A stretch of 5,596 nucleotides of DNA from Bacillota bacterium. GTDB taxonomy: Bacteria > Bacillota > Bacilli > Lactobacillales > Aerococcaceae. The stretch is from NCBI GenBank assembly GCA_023442905.1, contig JAEZWY010000203.1, positions 1-5,596 of the forward strand. The letters are read 5' to 3'. Position 1 is the first letter of the stretch. Each line of letters begins with the position of its first letter. The position numbers and the translations under genes were made by a program. The notes under the pieces were generated by a model. That model was not told the DNA's origin, did no database searches, and worked only from the letters and a program-made list of their open reading frames with translations. Shown piece after piece: positions 5,536 to 5,596 of this stretch.

Positions 5536-5596
5536 GATCTATTCATCGACTCTTTTCTTTTTGTGCGATCACGATGGATGATATTGACCTTGTAAC
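5532..5596 (-). CDS. rapZ: RapZ (YvcJ), C-terminal end only
   Basis: The window edge cuts this gene; only the last 20 codons and the TGA stop are seen. They encode YKVNIIHRDRTKRKESMNRS, which matches the highly conserved RapZ/YvcJ ending with HRD, a basic run, KES and NRS. RapZ proteins are nucleotide-binding (Walker-type) proteins: in enterobacteria an RNase adaptor controlling GlmS synthesis, in Bacillus a GTP/ATP-hydrolysing protein affecting competence. The stop overlaps the glmR GTG by 4 nt, the usual tight order rapZ-glmR-whiA. The promoter of the operon lies outside the window. Confidence 0.92.
   Translation of the reverse strand, partial: YKVNIIHRDRTKRKESMNRS

Noticed and set aside
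5336..5581. Plus-strand open frame of 81 codons over the start of glmR and the end of rapZ
   Set aside because: It runs antisense to two recognised conserved coding regions; Gly/Pro-rich shadow composition and no family features.

Overview
The window looks like chromosome of a low-to-moderate-GC Gram-positive bacterium of the order Lactobacillales. The evidence is the rapZ-glmR-whiA cluster typical of Firmicutes, AGGAGG-type ribosome binding sites, and HK, RR and SSB protein styles close to lactic acid bacteria. An Aerococcaceae or Carnobacteriaceae relative is possible, but the genus cannot be fixed from the sequence alone.

Layout. The left 2.2 kb, read leftward, is a two-component system: an OmpR/PhoB-class response regulator followed, almost without a gap, by its membrane histidine kinase. 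A 268-bp divergent intergenic region separates it from two rightward genes. The first is a short single-stranded DNA-binding protein (SSB) paralogue without the usual acidic C-terminal tip. The second is a four-helix membrane protein of the DUF1772 (anthrone oxygenase-like) family. A strong bidirectional hairpin terminator closes this pair against the convergent whiA. The right 2 kb, read leftward, carries the last 20 codons of rapZ, then glmR (yvcK), then whiA. These are packed as one operon, with a 4-nt GTGA overlap between rapZ and glmR and a 24-nt gap between glmR and whiA.

Function. RapZ, GlmR and WhiA are a conserved housekeeping set linking nucleotide-sugar and cell-envelope metabolism to growth and division. 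The two-component system has no recognisable ligand or target in the window. The SSB and DUF1772 genes each have their own good ribosome binding site and a structured upstream region.

No RNA gene, transposon, CRISPR array or prophage was found. Nothing in the window is clearly a new system. The most interesting points are the tail-less SSB with a possible competence-type promoter, the hairpin just before its ribosome binding site, and the nested inverted repeats before the DUF1772 gene.
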